Shown: piece by piece, positions 1-9,398 of the stretch
How the letters are laid out: the number at the start of each line of letters is the position of its first letter
Position numbering within the stretch: the first letter of the stretch is position 1
Origin: Pseudomonas fluorescens
Lineage (GTDB): Bacteria > Pseudomonadota > Gammaproteobacteria > Pseudomonadales > Pseudomonadaceae
Direction: 5' to 3'
Length of the DNA: 64,000 bases
Assembly (NCBI RefSeq): GCF_001708445.1
Contig: NZ_CP015637.1
Coordinates: 2,915,001-2,979,000, forward strand
The notes under the pieces: model-generated
What the model was told of the DNA's origin: nothing
The model's database searches: none
What the model saw: the letters and a program-made list of their open reading frames with translations, nothing else
Position numbers and translations under genes: made by a program

Positions 1-19
1 AAAGGGTCCATTCAGACAT
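1..19 (-). CDS. paaB: PaaB start (partial; phenylacetyl-CoA epoxidase subunit B)
   Basis: Only the first codons lie in the window. Read leftwards from an ATG at position 19 they give M-S-E-W-T-L, the usual start of PaaB in pseudomonads. It follows paaA by about 15 bp in the same direction, as in known paaABCDE operons. PaaB is a small non-catalytic subunit of the multicomponent epoxidase. The rest of the gene and presumably paaCDE lie beyond the left edge. Confidence 0.75.
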
Positions 20-34
20 AGCGGTAACTCCGGA

Positions 35-1024
35 TCAGGCAGCGTTCTTATTGTGTTTTTTTCGGGCGTGGGCAACGGCGGCTTCGCGCACCCAGGCACC
101 GTCTTCAATGGCTTTGCGGCGGGTTGCAACCCGTTCCTGGTTGCACGGGCCGTTGCCCTTGAGCACTTCGTAGAATTCGTTCCACTGGATCTCGCCGAAG
201 TCGTAGTGGCCGCGTTCTGCGTTCCACTTCAAGTCCGGGTCGGGGCACGTGCAGCCCAGCAGTTCCAGTTGCGGGATGGTCTGGTCGATAAAGCGCTGGC
301 GCAGCTCGTCGTTGCTTTGACGCTTGATCTTCCAGGCCATTGATTGGGCGCTGTTGGGCGAGTGTTCATCGCTTGGGCCGAACATCATCAGCGACGGCCA
401 CCACAGGCGGTTGATCGCGTCCTGCACCATGTCTTTTTGCGCCTGGGTACCGTGACGCATCATGGTCAGCAGAATTTCGTAGCCCTGGCGCTGGTGGAAG
501 CTCTCTTCCTTGCAGATGCGCACCATCGCCCGTGAGTAGGGGCCATAGGAGGTGCGCTGCAGCACCACCTGATTGACGATCGCAGCGCCATCCACCAGCC
601 AGCCCACGGCGCCCATGTCGGCCCAGTTCAGGGTCGGGTAATTGAAGATGCTCGAATACTTGGCCTTGCCGCTGTGCAGCTTGGCGATCTCTTCATCGCG
701 GTCGGCGCCCAGGGTTTCCATCGCGCTGTACAGGTACAGGCCGTGACCGGCTTCGTCCTGGATCTTGGCCATCAGTTGCAGCTTGCGCTTGAGGGTCGGC
801 GCACGGGTCACCCAGTTGCCTTCGGGGAGCATGCCGACGATTTCGGAGTGGGCGTGCTGGGAGATCTGCCGGATCAGGGTTTGACGGTAGGCGTCAGGCA
901 TCCAGTTCTTGGCTTCGATCTTGATTTCGGCGTCGATTTTTCCCTGGAAATGGCGCTCCTGTTCGGACATCTCCGACAGGTCCTTGATGCGCTTTACTCC
1001 GGTCTCTACAAGCTGTGCGTACAT
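35..1024 (-). CDS. paaA: Phenylacetyl-CoA 1,2-epoxidase, catalytic subunit A
   Basis: This 329-residue protein matches PaaA, the diiron subunit that epoxidises the aromatic ring of phenylacetyl-CoA. The ferritin-like carboxylate ligands are visible in K-I-Q-D-E-A-G-H-G and, further on, in C-K-E-E-S-F-H, the paired E/ExxH pattern of the family. The start at 1024 (MYAQLVETG) was chosen over an in-frame codon 30 residues upstream because a GGGAG ribosome site lies just before it and family members begin this way. It is the first gene of a leftward paaAB(CDE) unit with its own promoter region, separated from paaK by a terminator. Confidence 0.96.
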   Translation of the reverse strand: MYAQLVETGVKRIKDLSEMSEQERHFQGKIDAEIKIEAKNWMPDAYRQTLIRQISQHAHSEIVGMLPEGNWVTRAPTLKRKLQLMAKIQDEAGHGLYLYSAMETLGADRDEEIAKLHSGKAKYSSIFNYPTLNWADMGAVGWLVDGAAIVNQVVLQRTSYGPYSRAMVRICKEESFHQRQGYEILLTMMRHGTQAQKDMVQDAINRLWWPSLMMFGPSDEHSPNSAQSMAWKIKRQSNDELRQRFIDQTIPQLELLGCTCPDPDLKWNAERGHYDFGEIQWNEFYEVLKGNGPCNQERVATRRKAIEDGAWVREAAVAHARKKHNKNAA

Positions 1025-1073
1025 GGTGGGGTCTCCCGCCTGGAATCTGTTAAAGGCATGGAGAACTTTATAA

Positions 1074-1134
1074 GTGATACAGAAATATTTATCAAACACA
1101 AAATAACGTGTCACAAGTGTTTTTGTATCGCTTT
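1074..1134 (-). promoter_or_regulatory. paaA promoter region with candidate PaaX half-sites
   Basis: The AT-rich gap before paaA contains GTGATAC at 1074-1080 and, on the minus strand, AAAGCGATAC at 1125-1134. The same decamer and related GATAC words recur in the divergent paaF/paaY region. PaaX operators in other bacteria are built round a TGATTC-like half-site, so these are plausible PaaX sites. The assignment is inference from shared words near two paa promoters. Confidence 0.4.
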
Positions 1135-1160
1135 ACTGGTTATGGTTTTCCTGCGAGCAA

Positions 1161-1190
1161 AAAAAAGCCCCGCCGGAGCGGGGCTAAAAA
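1161..1190 (-). terminator. Rho-independent terminator after paaK
   Basis: A GC-rich hairpin (AGCCCCGC ... GCGGGGCT, 1166-1185) is followed on the minus strand by a run of eight T. It sits about 15 bp beyond the paaK stop codon and ends the paaF-K transcript before the paaA promoter. A shorter T run on the other side could make it work weakly in both directions. Confidence 0.85.
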
Positions 1191-1199
1191 GTGCAGCAG

Positions 1200-2525
1200 T
1201 CATGCTTTAGGGCGGTTATCGATCACGTGGCAGGCCTTGCCTTCAGAGCGTTTGATTGAATGCATGGGCTGCAAAACGATACGCGTACTGATCCCAATAT
1301 ACGTTTTGATGTGACGGCTCAGCTCGCCGGCAATTACTTTTTGCTGTTGCTCGCCCAAGTGCTGGTGCTCGGCCTTGAGCTCCACATGCACGTCGACGCT
1401 GTCCAAATTGCCGTTGCGATACAGATGGATTTCATAGCACTCGCACAGCTGTTTGACTTTCAGTACCTGTTCTTCAACCTGAGTGGGGAACACGTTGACC
1501 CCACGTATGATCAGCATGTCATCACTGCGGCCGGTGATCTTGTCGATGCGCCGCATCGGCCGCGCCGTGCCGGGCAGCAGGCGCGTCAGGTCGCGGGTGC
1601 GATAACGGATCATCGGCAGCGCTTCTTTGCTCAGGGAGGTGAACACCAGTTCGCCCATCTGGCCGTCCGGCAGCACTTCACCGGTGACCGGGTCGATGAT
1701 CTCCGGGTAGAAATGGTCTTCCCATATGGTCGGGCCGTCCTTGGTTTCGGCGCATTCCATGGCCACGCCCGGCCCCATGATTTCCGAGAGGCCGTAGATG
1801 TCGAGGGCGGTGATGCCCAGGCGGTTTTCGATGGCGCTGCGTAACTCGCCGGTCCAGGGTTCGGCACCGAAGATGCCCAGGCGCAACGCGAGTTTTTGCG
1901 GATCAAGGCCCTGGCGTTCGATTTCATCGGCGATGTTGAGCATGTAGGAGGGCGTAACCATGATGATGTCCGGCTGGAAATCCTTGATCAGTTGCACCTG
2001 CTTTTCAGTCTGGCCGCCAGACATCGGGATCACTGTACAGCCCAGGCGTTCGGCGCCGTAGTGCGCGCCCAGGCCGCCAGTGAAAAGACCGTAGCCATAG
2101 GAAATATGCACCTTGTCTCCCCGTCGCCCACCCGCTGCACGGATCGAACGGGCGACGACGTTGGCCCAAGTGTCGATGTCGTTCTGGGTGTAACCGACCA
2201 CCGTCGGCTTGCCCGTGGTGCCGCTGGAAGCATGCAGACGTACCACGTCGTGCATAGGCACCGCGAACATGCCGTAGGGGTAGTTGTCGCGCAGGTCTGA
2301 CTTGGTGGTGAAGGGGAACTTCGCCAGGTCTTCCAGGCAAGTGATATCGCGGGGGTGCACGCCTAGCGCATCAAAGCGCTGGCGGTACAGCGGCACATTG
2401 TTGTACGCGAGGTTGAGGCTCCAGCGCAGGCGCTCCAGCTGATGCTGGCGCAACTCATCGATGCTGGCGGTTTCCAGCGGGTCCAGCACAGGTTCAAGCA
2501 CGGATTGGGCAATTGGCATGTTCAT
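1200..2525 (-). CDS. paaK: Phenylacetate-CoA ligase
   Basis: This 441-residue protein is of normal length for PaaK, which activates phenylacetate to phenylacetyl-CoA with ATP and CoA. The adenylate-forming P-loop is visible as A-S-S-G-T-T-G-K-P near residue 100, followed by the D-I-Y-G-L-S-E motif and the Y-R-T-R-D hinge region. It is the last gene of the leftward paaFGHIJK block, about 105 bp after paaJ, with a terminator immediately behind it. No anomalies were seen. Confidence 0.97.
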   Translation of the reverse strand: MNMPIAQSVLEPVLDPLETASIDELRQHQLERLRWSLNLAYNNVPLYRQRFDALGVHPRDITCLEDLAKFPFTTKSDLRDNYPYGMFAVPMHDVVRLHASSGTTGKPTVVGYTQNDIDTWANVVARSIRAAGGRRGDKVHISYGYGLFTGGLGAHYGAERLGCTVIPMSGGQTEKQVQLIKDFQPDIIMVTPSYMLNIADEIERQGLDPQKLALRLGIFGAEPWTGELRSAIENRLGITALDIYGLSEIMGPGVAMECAETKDGPTIWEDHFYPEIIDPVTGEVLPDGQMGELVFTSLSKEALPMIRYRTRDLTRLLPGTARPMRRIDKITGRSDDMLIIRGVNVFPTQVEEQVLKVKQLCECYEIHLYRNGNLDSVDVHVELKAEHQHLGEQQQKVIAGELSRHIKTYIGISTRIVLQPMHSIKRSEGKACHVIDNRPKA

Positions 2526-2630
2526 GACTTCACTCGAATTATTGTTGTGTTCCGGCCCTGTTGCACCAGGGCTTTGAGTGCATGTCCCAAGGATACCGCT
2601 CGGCTCCCCGGGAATTCAGGTTATTTGGCT

Positions 2631-3836
2631 CTATAGGCGCTCGATGATCAGTGCGATGCCTTGGCCGACGCCGATGCACATGGTGCACAAGGCATAGCGG
2701 CCCTGGCGCTCCTCCAACTCATGCAGGGCAGTCGTCACCAGGCGTGCGCCACTCATGCCCAGCGGATGGCCGAGGGCAATCGCGCCGCCGTTGGGGTTGA
2801 CCCGTGGGTCGGTGTCGCCCAGGCCCAGTTCGCGCAGTACGGCCAGGCCCTGGGCGGCGAAAGCTTCGTTGAGCTCGATTACGTCCATCGCCGCCAGGCT
2901 CAGGTTGGCCAATTCCAACACCTTGAGGGTCGCTGGCACAGGGCCGATGCCCATGATGCGCGGCTCGACGCCCGCAGTGGCCATGGCCACCACCCGGCCG
3001 CGCGCCTTCAGACCATAGGCCTTGGCGATTTCCGGGCTGGCCAGCAACAGTGCACATGCGCCGTCATTGACCCCGGACGCATTGCCGGCGGTGACACTGC
3101 CGCCTTCGCGAAACGGCGTGCCGAGCTTCTGCAGTTGCTCAAGGGTGGTGTCGCCACGCGGGTGTTCGTCATGCTCCACGACCTTGGCCGGGCCCTTGCG
3201 CTGTGGTATTTCGACTGGGACGATTTCCTTGGCCAAGCGCCCGCTGGCTTGCGCAGCGCCGGCGCGTTGCTGGCTGCGCAGGGCAAAACCATCCTGGTCG
3301 GCGCGGGAAATATTGAACTGTGCGGCGACGTTTTCGGCGGTCTCCGGCATGGAGTCGATGCCATACGCCTGCTTCATCAGCGGATTAACGAAGCGCCAGC
3401 CGATGGTGGTGTCATGGATCTCGGCTTGGCGCGCAAACGCCTGCTCGGCCTTGCCCATCACCAACGGTGCGCGGGACATCGACTCTACGCCGCCCACCAG
3501 CATCAACCCCGCCTCACCGCAGCGAATGGCGCGTGCGGCGGTGCCGATGGCATCCAGCCCGGAGCCGCACAAGCGGTTGAGGGTGGTGCCTGGCACGTTC
3601 ACCGGCAAGCCGGCCAGCAGCGCCGACATGCGCGCGACGTTGCGGTTGTCTTCACCGGCCTGGTTGGCGCAGCCGTAGATCACATCGTCCACGGTGCTCC
3701 AGTCCACGTTCGGGTGACGGCGCAGCAATTCGCGCAGCGGCACTGCGCCGAGGTCGTCGGCACGCACACTGCTCAAGGCTCCGGCGTAACGGCCGATGGG
3801 GGTGCGCACCGCATCGATGATCAGGGCGTCATTCAT
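2631..3836 (-). CDS. paaJ: 3-oxoadipyl-CoA / 3-oxo-5,6-dehydrosuberyl-CoA thiolase
   Basis: A 401-residue thiolase with the acylation cysteine in L-N-R-L-C-G-S-G-L near residue 90, the catalytic G-H-P-L-G-M-S-G motif and the C-terminal C-I-G-V-G-Q-G motif. In the phenylacetate pathway PaaJ makes the two beta-ketothiolytic cuts that release acetyl-CoA and succinyl-CoA. The start at 3836 ([13 protein letters not shown]) is the family start and overlaps the paaI stop by 8 bp, which indicates translational coupling. The close paralogue PcaF does the same step in the beta-ketoadipate pathway; context decides for paaJ. Confidence 0.95.
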   Translation of the reverse strand: MNDALIIDAVRTPIGRYAGALSSVRADDLGAVPLRELLRRHPNVDWSTVDDVIYGCANQAGEDNRNVARMSALLAGLPVNVPGTTLNRLCGSGLDAIGTAARAIRCGEAGLMLVGGVESMSRAPLVMGKAEQAFARQAEIHDTTIGWRFVNPLMKQAYGIDSMPETAENVAAQFNISRADQDGFALRSQQRAGAAQASGRLAKEIVPVEIPQRKGPAKVVEHDEHPRGDTTLEQLQKLGTPFREGGSVTAGNASGVNDGACALLLASPEIAKAYGLKARGRVVAMATAGVEPRIMGIGPVPATLKVLELANLSLAAMDVIELNEAFAAQGLAVLRELGLGDTDPRVNPNGGAIALGHPLGMSGARLVTTALHELEERQGRYALCTMCIGVGQGIALIIERL

Positions 3837-4278
3837 TCGGGGTCTCCTGCGCCAGCACCGTGCCGCGCACTTTGTAGGATTTGCCATGGAACAGCGCGAT
3901 CAACTCGCCCTGTTGGTTTTCGATACGCACGTCATAGTTGCCGATGCGACCGGAGCGGCTTTGCTCGATGCATTCGGCATTCAGGGTGTCGCCCAAGCGG
4001 GCCGGGGCGACGTAGTCGATACTGCAACCCATCGCCACCGTGGCGTTGTTGTAACTGTTGCAGGCCAGCGCAAAGGCCGAATCGGCCAGTGCAAACAGGT
4101 AGCCGCCATGGCAGGTGCCGTGGCCCTGGAGCATGTCGGCGCGCACGCTCATGCCCACGCGGGCGGTGCCCGGCGCGACCGAGAGCAGGCGCATGCCCAT
4201 TCCCTGGCTGGCGCTGTCGCGATCGAACAGGGCTTGGGCGCAGGCACTGGCCAAGCGCATCGCGTCGTGATTAGTCAT
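3829..4278 (-). CDS. paaI: Hydroxyphenylacetyl-CoA thioesterase PaaI
   Basis: A 149-residue hotdog-fold thioesterase with the H-G-G-Y-L-F-A-L-A-D-S active-site helix typical of PaaI. It hydrolyses dead-end ring-hydroxylated phenylacetyl-CoA esters and so frees trapped CoA. The start at 4278 (MTNHDAM) overlaps the paaH stop by 8 bp, and its stop overlaps the paaJ start, so it is embedded in a tightly coupled operon. Confidence 0.94.
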   Translation of the reverse strand: MTNHDAMRLASACAQALFDRDSASQGMGMRLLSVAPGTARVGMSVRADMLQGHGTCHGGYLFALADSAFALACNSYNNATVAMGCSIDYVAPARLGDTLNAECIEQSRSGRIGNYDVRIENQQGELIALFHGKSYKVRGTVLAQETPNE

Positions 4279-5788
4279 GCAAACGTCTCCCTTCGGCCAC
4301 GCGACGGCGCAGTAGCAGCGACGGCCGGTAGCGTTCTTCGCCATAACTGGCTTGCAGGTTTTCCAGCACACGCAGCACATGGGCCAGGCCAATGGCATCG
4401 GCCCAGGCCAGCGGGCCTTGGGGGTAATTGACCCCGGCGCGCATGGCCAGGTCGATGTCGGCGGCAGACGCCACGCCGTGTAGCAGGGCGTCGGCCGCTT
4501 CATTGGCAAGCATCGCCACCGTGCGCAGCACGGCGAGGGCCGGGCTGTCGCTGAGCAGGCTGACGCTGAACCCGGCGTGTTGCAGCAGCGCCACGCCATC
4601 TCCAAAGGCCGCCGGGTCAATGCCGGCCGCGCAACTGATGGCGAGGCGGCTCGCAGTGCCGTAGTCATGCGCCAGGTCCAGCAGAATCAGGTTGCGCAGG
4701 CCATCTTCCTGGGCGCGCTGGCAGGCCATGCGCCCGTCGCTCAAGGCCAACACCGCATCGCCGACCCGCAGCAGGCCTTGGCCGTCGCGGATGAGGACTT
4801 CGATGGCTTGCTCGCGCATGCGTGGGATCAATGCGTTGGCGATGCCCAAGTCACCTTCGACCACGCAGCGGGTGACGGTCCGCTCGCTGTGGGTGGTTTT
4901 TGCGGATGCGCGCTCGGCACCGTTCGCATAGTTGTAGAAACCCTGGCCGCTCTTGCGGCCCAGGCGCCGGGCGTCTACCAGGTCTTTTTGGATCAGTGAG
5001 GGTTGGAATCGGTTATCGCCGTAGTAGGCGTCAAACACCGAGCAGGTCACCGCGTAATTGACGTCATGGCCGATCAAGTCCATCAGCTCAAATGCGCCCA
5101 TGGCAAAGCCGCCGGCGTCGCGCATCAGCCCATCCAGTGTCGGACAGTCGGCAACGCTTTCTTGCAACAGCCGCAGGCTTTCGGCGTAGAACGGACGGGC
5201 CACACGGTTGACGATAAAGCCCGGCGTCGAACGGGTGTGCACCGGTTTTTTGCCCCAGACCTGGGCGGTTGCGTAGAGGCAGTCGGCCAAGGCTGGGTCG
5301 CTGGCCAAGCCGGAGACAATCTCCACCAGCGCCATCACTGGCGCAGGGTTGAAAAAATGCAGTCCAAGCAAACGCTGTGGACGTTCCAGCTGGGCAGCAA
5401 TGCTGGTAATCGACAGCGAAGACGTGTTGCTGGCCAGGATGCATTGCTCGCCGCAGATACCTTCCAACTGGCGGAAGAGGGCGCGCTTGACCTCCAGGTT
5501 CTCGACGATAGCCTCGATAATCAGCGCGCAATCGGCCAAAGCCTCGATGGACTCCACCGCCTGCAGGCGAGCGATGGTAGCCGCACGGTCATCGGCCGAG
5601 AGCTTGCCTTTTTCGACGCGTTTACCTAATTGCCGGTCGATCCCGTCGATGGCCTGGGCGGCGGCACCAGGGCGGTTGTCCAGCAGCAGCACCGAATGGC
5701 CGGCCTGAGCCGCGACCTGGGCGATCCCGGCGCCCATCGCGCCGGCGCCGATCACCGCAATGCGCGCAGTGGTGTTCAGTGTGGTCAT
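4271..5788 (-). CDS. paaH: 3-hydroxyadipyl-CoA dehydrogenase
   Basis: A 505-residue NAD-dependent 3-hydroxyacyl-CoA dehydrogenase, the long form (about 500 residues) typical of PaaH/PaaC. It has the N-terminal Rossmann motif G-A-G-A-M-G-A-G-I near residue 15, the N-T-S-S-L and H-F-F-N-P-A-P substrate and catalytic motifs, and a duplicated C-terminal domain. It oxidises 3-hydroxyadipyl-CoA to 3-oxoadipyl-CoA, the PaaJ substrate. It lies 3 bp after paaG and overlaps paaI. Confidence 0.96.
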   Translation of the reverse strand: MTTLNTTARIAVIGAGAMGAGIAQVAAQAGHSVLLLDNRPGAAAQAIDGIDRQLGKRVEKGKLSADDRAATIARLQAVESIEALADCALIIEAIVENLEVKRALFRQLEGICGEQCILASNTSSLSITSIAAQLERPQRLLGLHFFNPAPVMALVEIVSGLASDPALADCLYATAQVWGKKPVHTRSTPGFIVNRVARPFYAESLRLLQESVADCPTLDGLMRDAGGFAMGAFELMDLIGHDVNYAVTCSVFDAYYGDNRFQPSLIQKDLVDARRLGRKSGQGFYNYANGAERASAKTTHSERTVTRCVVEGDLGIANALIPRMREQAIEVLIRDGQGLLRVGDAVLALSDGRMACQRAQEDGLRNLILLDLAHDYGTASRLAISCAAGIDPAAFGDGVALLQHAGFSVSLLSDSPALAVLRTVAMLANEAADALLHGVASAADIDLAMRAGVNYPQGPLAWADAIGLAHVLRVLENLQASYGEERYRPSLLLRRRVAEGRRLHD

Positions 5789-5791
5789 GGC

Positions 5792-6583
5792 TCAGCGTCC
5801 CTTGAAGCTTGGGGTGCGTTTTTCCATAAAGGCGCTGACGCCCTCACGGTAGTCCTCACTGCGCCCGGCCAGGCGTTGCAGGTCTTTTTCCAGCTCCAGC
5901 TGTTCGTCGAAGGTGTTGCTCAGGCTGGCGTTGAGGCTGCGCTTGATCAGTGCCAGGCCGTAGGTCGGTTGGGTGGCCAGGTGGCGTGCGAGGGTCAAGG
6001 CCTCGTTACGCAGCTCGGCATCGTCTACGCAGCGGTAGATCAGCCCCCATTGCTCAGCCTGTTCGGCGCTCAAGCGGTTGCCCAGCAGCGCCAGTGCCTT
6101 GGCCCGGGCCATGCCCACCAGGCGCGGCAAGGTCCAGGTGCCGCCGGAATCGGGGATCAGGCCGATCTTGCAGAAGGCCTGGATAAAGCTCGCCGACCGT
6201 GCGGCCAGCACGAGGTCGCATGCCAGCGGAATATTCGCCCCGGCCCCGGCCGCCACGCCATTCACCGCGCAAATCACCGGCATCGGCAGGTCGCGCAGCT
6301 GGCGGATCAGCGGGTTGTAGAAATTCTCCATGGACTCGCCCAGGTCAGGCACGGCGCTGCCCGGTGCGACGTTGCGGTCGCTGAGGTCTTGTCCAGCGCA
6401 GAAGCCGCGGCCTTCACCGGTCAGCAGCAACACGCGCACGTCTGGGCTCTGGCGCACTTGCTTGAGGGCTTCTTTGACTTCGCCGTGCATCTGCGTATTG
6501 AAACTGTTGAGTTGCTCCGGCCGATTGAGGCTGAGCAGGGCGACGCCGGCGTCGATGGAAAACAGGATGTGCTCGAAGGTCAT
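5792..6583 (-). CDS. paaG: 1,2-epoxyphenylacetyl-CoA isomerase
   Basis: A 263-residue crotonase-family enzyme. It shows the oxyanion-hole segments G-R-G-F-C-A-G-Q-D-L and N-G-V-A-A-G-A-G-A-N and a D-S-G-G-T-W acid position typical of PaaG. PaaG turns the ring epoxide made by PaaABCE into the seven-membered oxepin-CoA and later shifts a double bond. It is the second gene of the leftward paa operon, between paaF and paaH. Confidence 0.96.
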   Translation of the reverse strand: MTFEHILFSIDAGVALLSLNRPEQLNSFNTQMHGEVKEALKQVRQSPDVRVLLLTGEGRGFCAGQDLSDRNVAPGSAVPDLGESMENFYNPLIRQLRDLPMPVICAVNGVAAGAGANIPLACDLVLAARSASFIQAFCKIGLIPDSGGTWTLPRLVGMARAKALALLGNRLSAEQAEQWGLIYRCVDDAELRNEALTLARHLATQPTYGLALIKRSLNASLSNTFDEQLELEKDLQRLAGRSEDYREGVSAFMEKRTPSFKGR

Positions 6584-6612
6584 GATCAGGGTGCTCTCTG
6601 GGAAGACTGGGA

Positions 6613-7386
6613 TTACTGGCCGGTGAAGCTCGGCGGGCGTTTTTCCTGGAAGGCGCGGATGCCTTCGTCGCGGTCGCGTGTGCCGGCCAAAACGGTAAAG
6701 GCGTGGCGCTCAAAACGCAGGCCGCTGGCCAGGTCTGTGTCCATCGCCTTGAGCAGTGCTTCCTTGGCCAGGCGCACGGCGAGCGGCGCTTTGCCGGCGA
6801 TGTTGCGGGCGATCTGCAGGGCGCGTTCGACGGTGAACTCAGGTTGGGTCACTTCGCTGACCAGGCCGGCGCGCTGCGCATGGCGGGCATCGATGGGCTC
6901 GCCGGTGAGCACCATCTGCATGGCCATGGACTTGCCCACTGCCCGTAGCAGGCGTTGGGTGCCACCAGCGCCGGGCATGATGCCCAGGTTGATTTCCGGC
7001 TGGCCGAAGCGGGCGTCTTCGCCGGCAATGAGAATGTCGGCATGCATCGCCAGCTCACAGCCACCGCCAAGTGCGAAGCCGTTTACCGCCGCGATCAGGG
7101 GTTTGTTGAAATGGGTAATGGCGTGCCAGGCAGCCTGGCGTGGGTCATTGAGAATGCCCACCAGATTGTGCTCCGCCATTTCATTGATGTCGGCGCCGGC
7201 GGCAAAGGCCTTGCGGCTGCCGGTGAGCACTACGGCGCGGGTGTCGTCGTCTGCTTGGGCGCTGGCCAATTCGGCGGCCAGCTCTCTCAGCAGTTCGGTG
7301 TTGAGAGCATTCAGCGCCTGGGGGCGCTGCAGGGTGATCAGGCGCACGCCCGGTGCAAAAAACTCGACGGCAAGGGTCTGAGGCAC
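6613..7386 (-). CDS. paaF: 2,3-dehydroadipyl-CoA hydratase
   Basis: A crotonase-family hydratase carrying the A-G-A-D-I-N-E-M and N-G-F-A-L-G-G-G-C-E-L motifs (first catalytic Glu) and P-G-A-G-G-T-Q-R (second). It hydrates 2,3-dehydroadipyl-CoA ahead of PaaH. I place the start at a GTG at 7386 (then PQTLAVE) because an AGGG ribosome site lies about 9 bp before it, giving 257 residues, close to the usual length. An upstream in-frame GTG at 7410 would add 8 residues. It is the first gene of the leftward operon and is divergent from paaY. Confidence 0.93.
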   Translation of the reverse strand: MPQTLAVEFFAPGVRLITLQRPQALNALNTELLRELAAELASAQADDDTRAVVLTGSRKAFAAGADINEMAEHNLVGILNDPRQAAWHAITHFNKPLIAAVNGFALGGGCELAMHADILIAGEDARFGQPEINLGIMPGAGGTQRLLRAVGKSMAMQMVLTGEPIDARHAQRAGLVSEVTQPEFTVERALQIARNIAGKAPLAVRLAKEALLKAMDTDLASGLRFERHAFTVLAGTRDRDEGIRAFQEKRPPSFTGQ

Positions 7387-7477
7387 GGCGGATGCCCTCG
7401 GTGCACGCACGGCGTGGACGCCGGCTTATTGTTGGATCGGCCGCAGCTGGCCGGTTTTGCCCGAGTATACCTACAAT

Positions 7478-7668
7478 GCGATACGCAAAATCAAGAATAA
7501 AATTAAATTAGTGTGTCCTATTTTTGTGATTCTGCTCTTCGGCCAAGGTGGAATTGTGGGCCATAGCCGCTATTTCCTGAGCGGATCTTGCTTTTTACGG
7601 GGGTTATAAGCGGGTCGCTAAAAGCGATACGGTTTTTTGTTGTTTGTGTTTTAAATGTGACGTGATAC
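7478..7668. promoter_or_regulatory. Divergent paaF/paaY control region with repeated GATAC words
   Basis: The 329-bp gap between the paaF and paaY starts is AT-rich and holds three related words: GCGATAC at 7478-7484, AAAGCGATAC at 7621-7630 and GTGATAC at 7662-7668. The decamer at 7621 also occurs before paaA. Two divergent operons of one pathway meet here, and the repressor gene paaX is next but one, so these are candidate PaaX operators. No coding sequence is credible in the gap. Confidence 0.45.
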
Positions 7669-7715
7669 AAAATAAGTCTGCATGCGCATCGCTTTGCACC
7701 TTCAAGGAGTTTTCT

Positions 7716-8312
7716 ATGACGTGCTACAGCCTTAACGGCCTCACCCCGGTGGTGGACCCCAGTGCCTATGTGCATCCTTCGGCCGTACTCATCGGCGATG
7801 TCATTATTGGCCCGCACTGTTATGTCGGGCCGCTGGCCAGCTTGCGTGGTGACTTTGGCCGCATCGTGCTGGAGGAGGGCGCTAATATTCAGGACACCTG
7901 CGTCATGCACGGTTTCCCGGAGAGCGACACGGTGATCGAGCGCAATGGCCATATTGGTCACGGTGCGGTGTTGCACGGCTGCCGCATAGGCGAAGATGCC
8001 CTGGTCGGCATGAATGCAGTGGTCATGGACGGCGCAAGGATTGGCTCGCGTTCATTCGTGTCGGCCACAGCCTTCGTCAAGGCGGGCTTTGAATGCCCCG
8101 AGCAATCCCTGGTGATGGGCACCCCGGCCAGCGTCAAGCGCGGCCTCAGCGATGCGGAAGTGCGCTGGAAGCAGACCGGCACCCGCGAGTACCAGCAACT
8201 GGCCCAGCGTTGCCTCACGCACATGCAGGAATGCGAGCCACTGCAGGCGGTTGAACGCGACCGGCCACGGGTTAGCGACAGTGGCCTGCGGCCCAAGGGT
8301 GCAACGCTGTGA
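7716..8312 (+). CDS. paaY: PaaY hexapeptide-repeat thioesterase
   Basis: A 198-residue left-handed beta-helix protein of the gamma-carbonic-anhydrase type, with repeated hexapeptide turns and metal-ligand histidines in M-H-G-F, H-I-G-H-G and V-L-H-G-C. PaaY is a housekeeping thioesterase that clears inhibitory ring-hydroxylated CoA esters, cooperating with PaaI. The start at 7716 (MTCYSLNG) follows an AAGGAG site; an upstream in-frame extension has none. It precedes paaX by about 80 bp on the same strand, as in other paa clusters. Confidence 0.93.
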   Translation: MTCYSLNGLTPVVDPSAYVHPSAVLIGDVIIGPHCYVGPLASLRGDFGRIVLEEGANIQDTCVMHGFPESDTVIERNGHIGHGAVLHGCRIGEDALVGMNAVVMDGARIGSRSFVSATAFVKAGFECPEQSLVMGTPASVKRGLSDAEVRWKQTGTREYQQLAQRCLTHMQECEPLQAVERDRPRVSDSGLRPKGATL

Positions 8313-8391
8313 GCCTTCATTGCATGCGCAGGATGGTCACAAGGCCCGCTCGCCGGGTATATTTCAGCCTTTTTTCCTGTCCGGTACGCCC

Positions 8392-9315
8392 ATGTCGTCC
8401 CTAGCCCCATTGAATTCCCTGATCACGCGCTTTCAGGAGCAGACGCCGATTCGCGCCAGTTCGCTGATCATCACCCTCTATGGGGATGCCATCGAACCCC
8501 ACGGTGGCACCGTCTGGCTTGGCAGCCTTATCCAACTGCTCGAACCCATTGGTATCAATGAACGGCTGATCCGCACCTCGATTTTCCGTTTGACCAAAGA
8601 GGGTTGGCTCACCGCCGAGAAAGTCGGGCGGCGCAGCTACTACAGCCTGACCGGCACCGGGCGTCGGCGTTTCGACAAGGCCTTCAAGCGCGTGTACAAC
8701 TCCACCGTGCCGGCCTGGGACGGTTCCTGGTGCTTGGTGATGCTCACGCAGCTAGCCCAGGACAAGCGCAAACAAGTGCGTGAAGAACTGGAATGGCAAG
8801 GTTTTGGTGCGATCTCGCCGGTCTTGTTGGCCTGCCCGCGCAGCGACCGCGCCGACGTCAACGCGACGTTACAGGACCTGGGTGCCCTGGAAGAAACCAT
8901 TGTCTTCGAAACCACCGCCCAGGACGTATTGGCCTCCAAGGCCCTGCGTCTGCAAGTGCGCGAAAGCTGGAGAATCGAGGAACTTGCGACCCATTACAGC
9001 GAATTCATCCAGTTGTTCCGCCCACTCTGGCAGGCGCTACGCGAGCAGGAAAACCCGCTTCCAGCCGACTGCTTCCTGGCACGGGTTCTGCTTGTGCATG
9101 AATATCGCAAATTGCTGTTGCGCGACCCGCAGTTGCCGGACGAGCTATTGCCCGGGGATTGGGAAGGCCGCGCCGCACGACAGTTGTGCCGTAACATCTA
9201 CCGTCTGATCTTCGCCAAGGCCGAAGAGTGGTTGAACAGCGCACTGGAAACCGCCGACGGCCCCTTGCCGGATGTCGGCGAAAGCTTCTATCGACGCTTC
9301 GGTGGGCTTAAATAA
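8392..9315 (+). CDS. paaX: Phenylacetate catabolism repressor PaaX
   Basis: A 307-residue protein of PaaX length and layout: an N-terminal winged helix (residues about 10-90, with T-S-I-F-R-L-T-K-E-G-W-L), a central domain beginning W-D-G-S-W, and the C-terminal PaaX domain. Repressors of this family are released from DNA by phenylacetyl-CoA. The start at 8392 (MSSLAPLNS) is the family start. It probably acts on the two paa promoter regions that share GATAC words. Confidence 0.95.
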   Translation: MSSLAPLNSLITRFQEQTPIRASSLIITLYGDAIEPHGGTVWLGSLIQLLEPIGINERLIRTSIFRLTKEGWLTAEKVGRRSYYSLTGTGRRRFDKAFKRVYNSTVPAWDGSWCLVMLTQLAQDKRKQVREELEWQGFGAISPVLLACPRSDRADVNATLQDLGALEETIVFETTAQDVLASKALRLQVRESWRIEELATHYSEFIQLFRPLWQALREQENPLPADCFLARVLLVHEYRKLLLRDPQLPDELLPGDWEGRAARQLCRNIYRLIFAKAEEWLNSALETADGPLPDVGESFYRRFGGLK

Positions 9316-9398
9316 CCCGCCACCCATCAAGCCATATCGCTGTCCGTTTTAGCGTGGATCGACGTAGATAATAAAAATAAGCCTGCGTGAGGCCTCAC

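Noticed and set aside
2661-4274. 537-codon open frame antisense to paaJ and paaI
   Set aside because: GC-rich shadow of well-supported genes; the translation is rich in Ala/Arg/His with no motif.
5630-7381. 583-codon open frame antisense to paaG and paaF
   Set aside because: Opposes two clear crotonase-family genes; shows codon-position artefacts and no family features.
7518-7976. Open frame across the paaF/paaY gap on the minus strand
   Set aside because: Overlaps the paaY coding region and the divergent control region; no ribosome site or motif.
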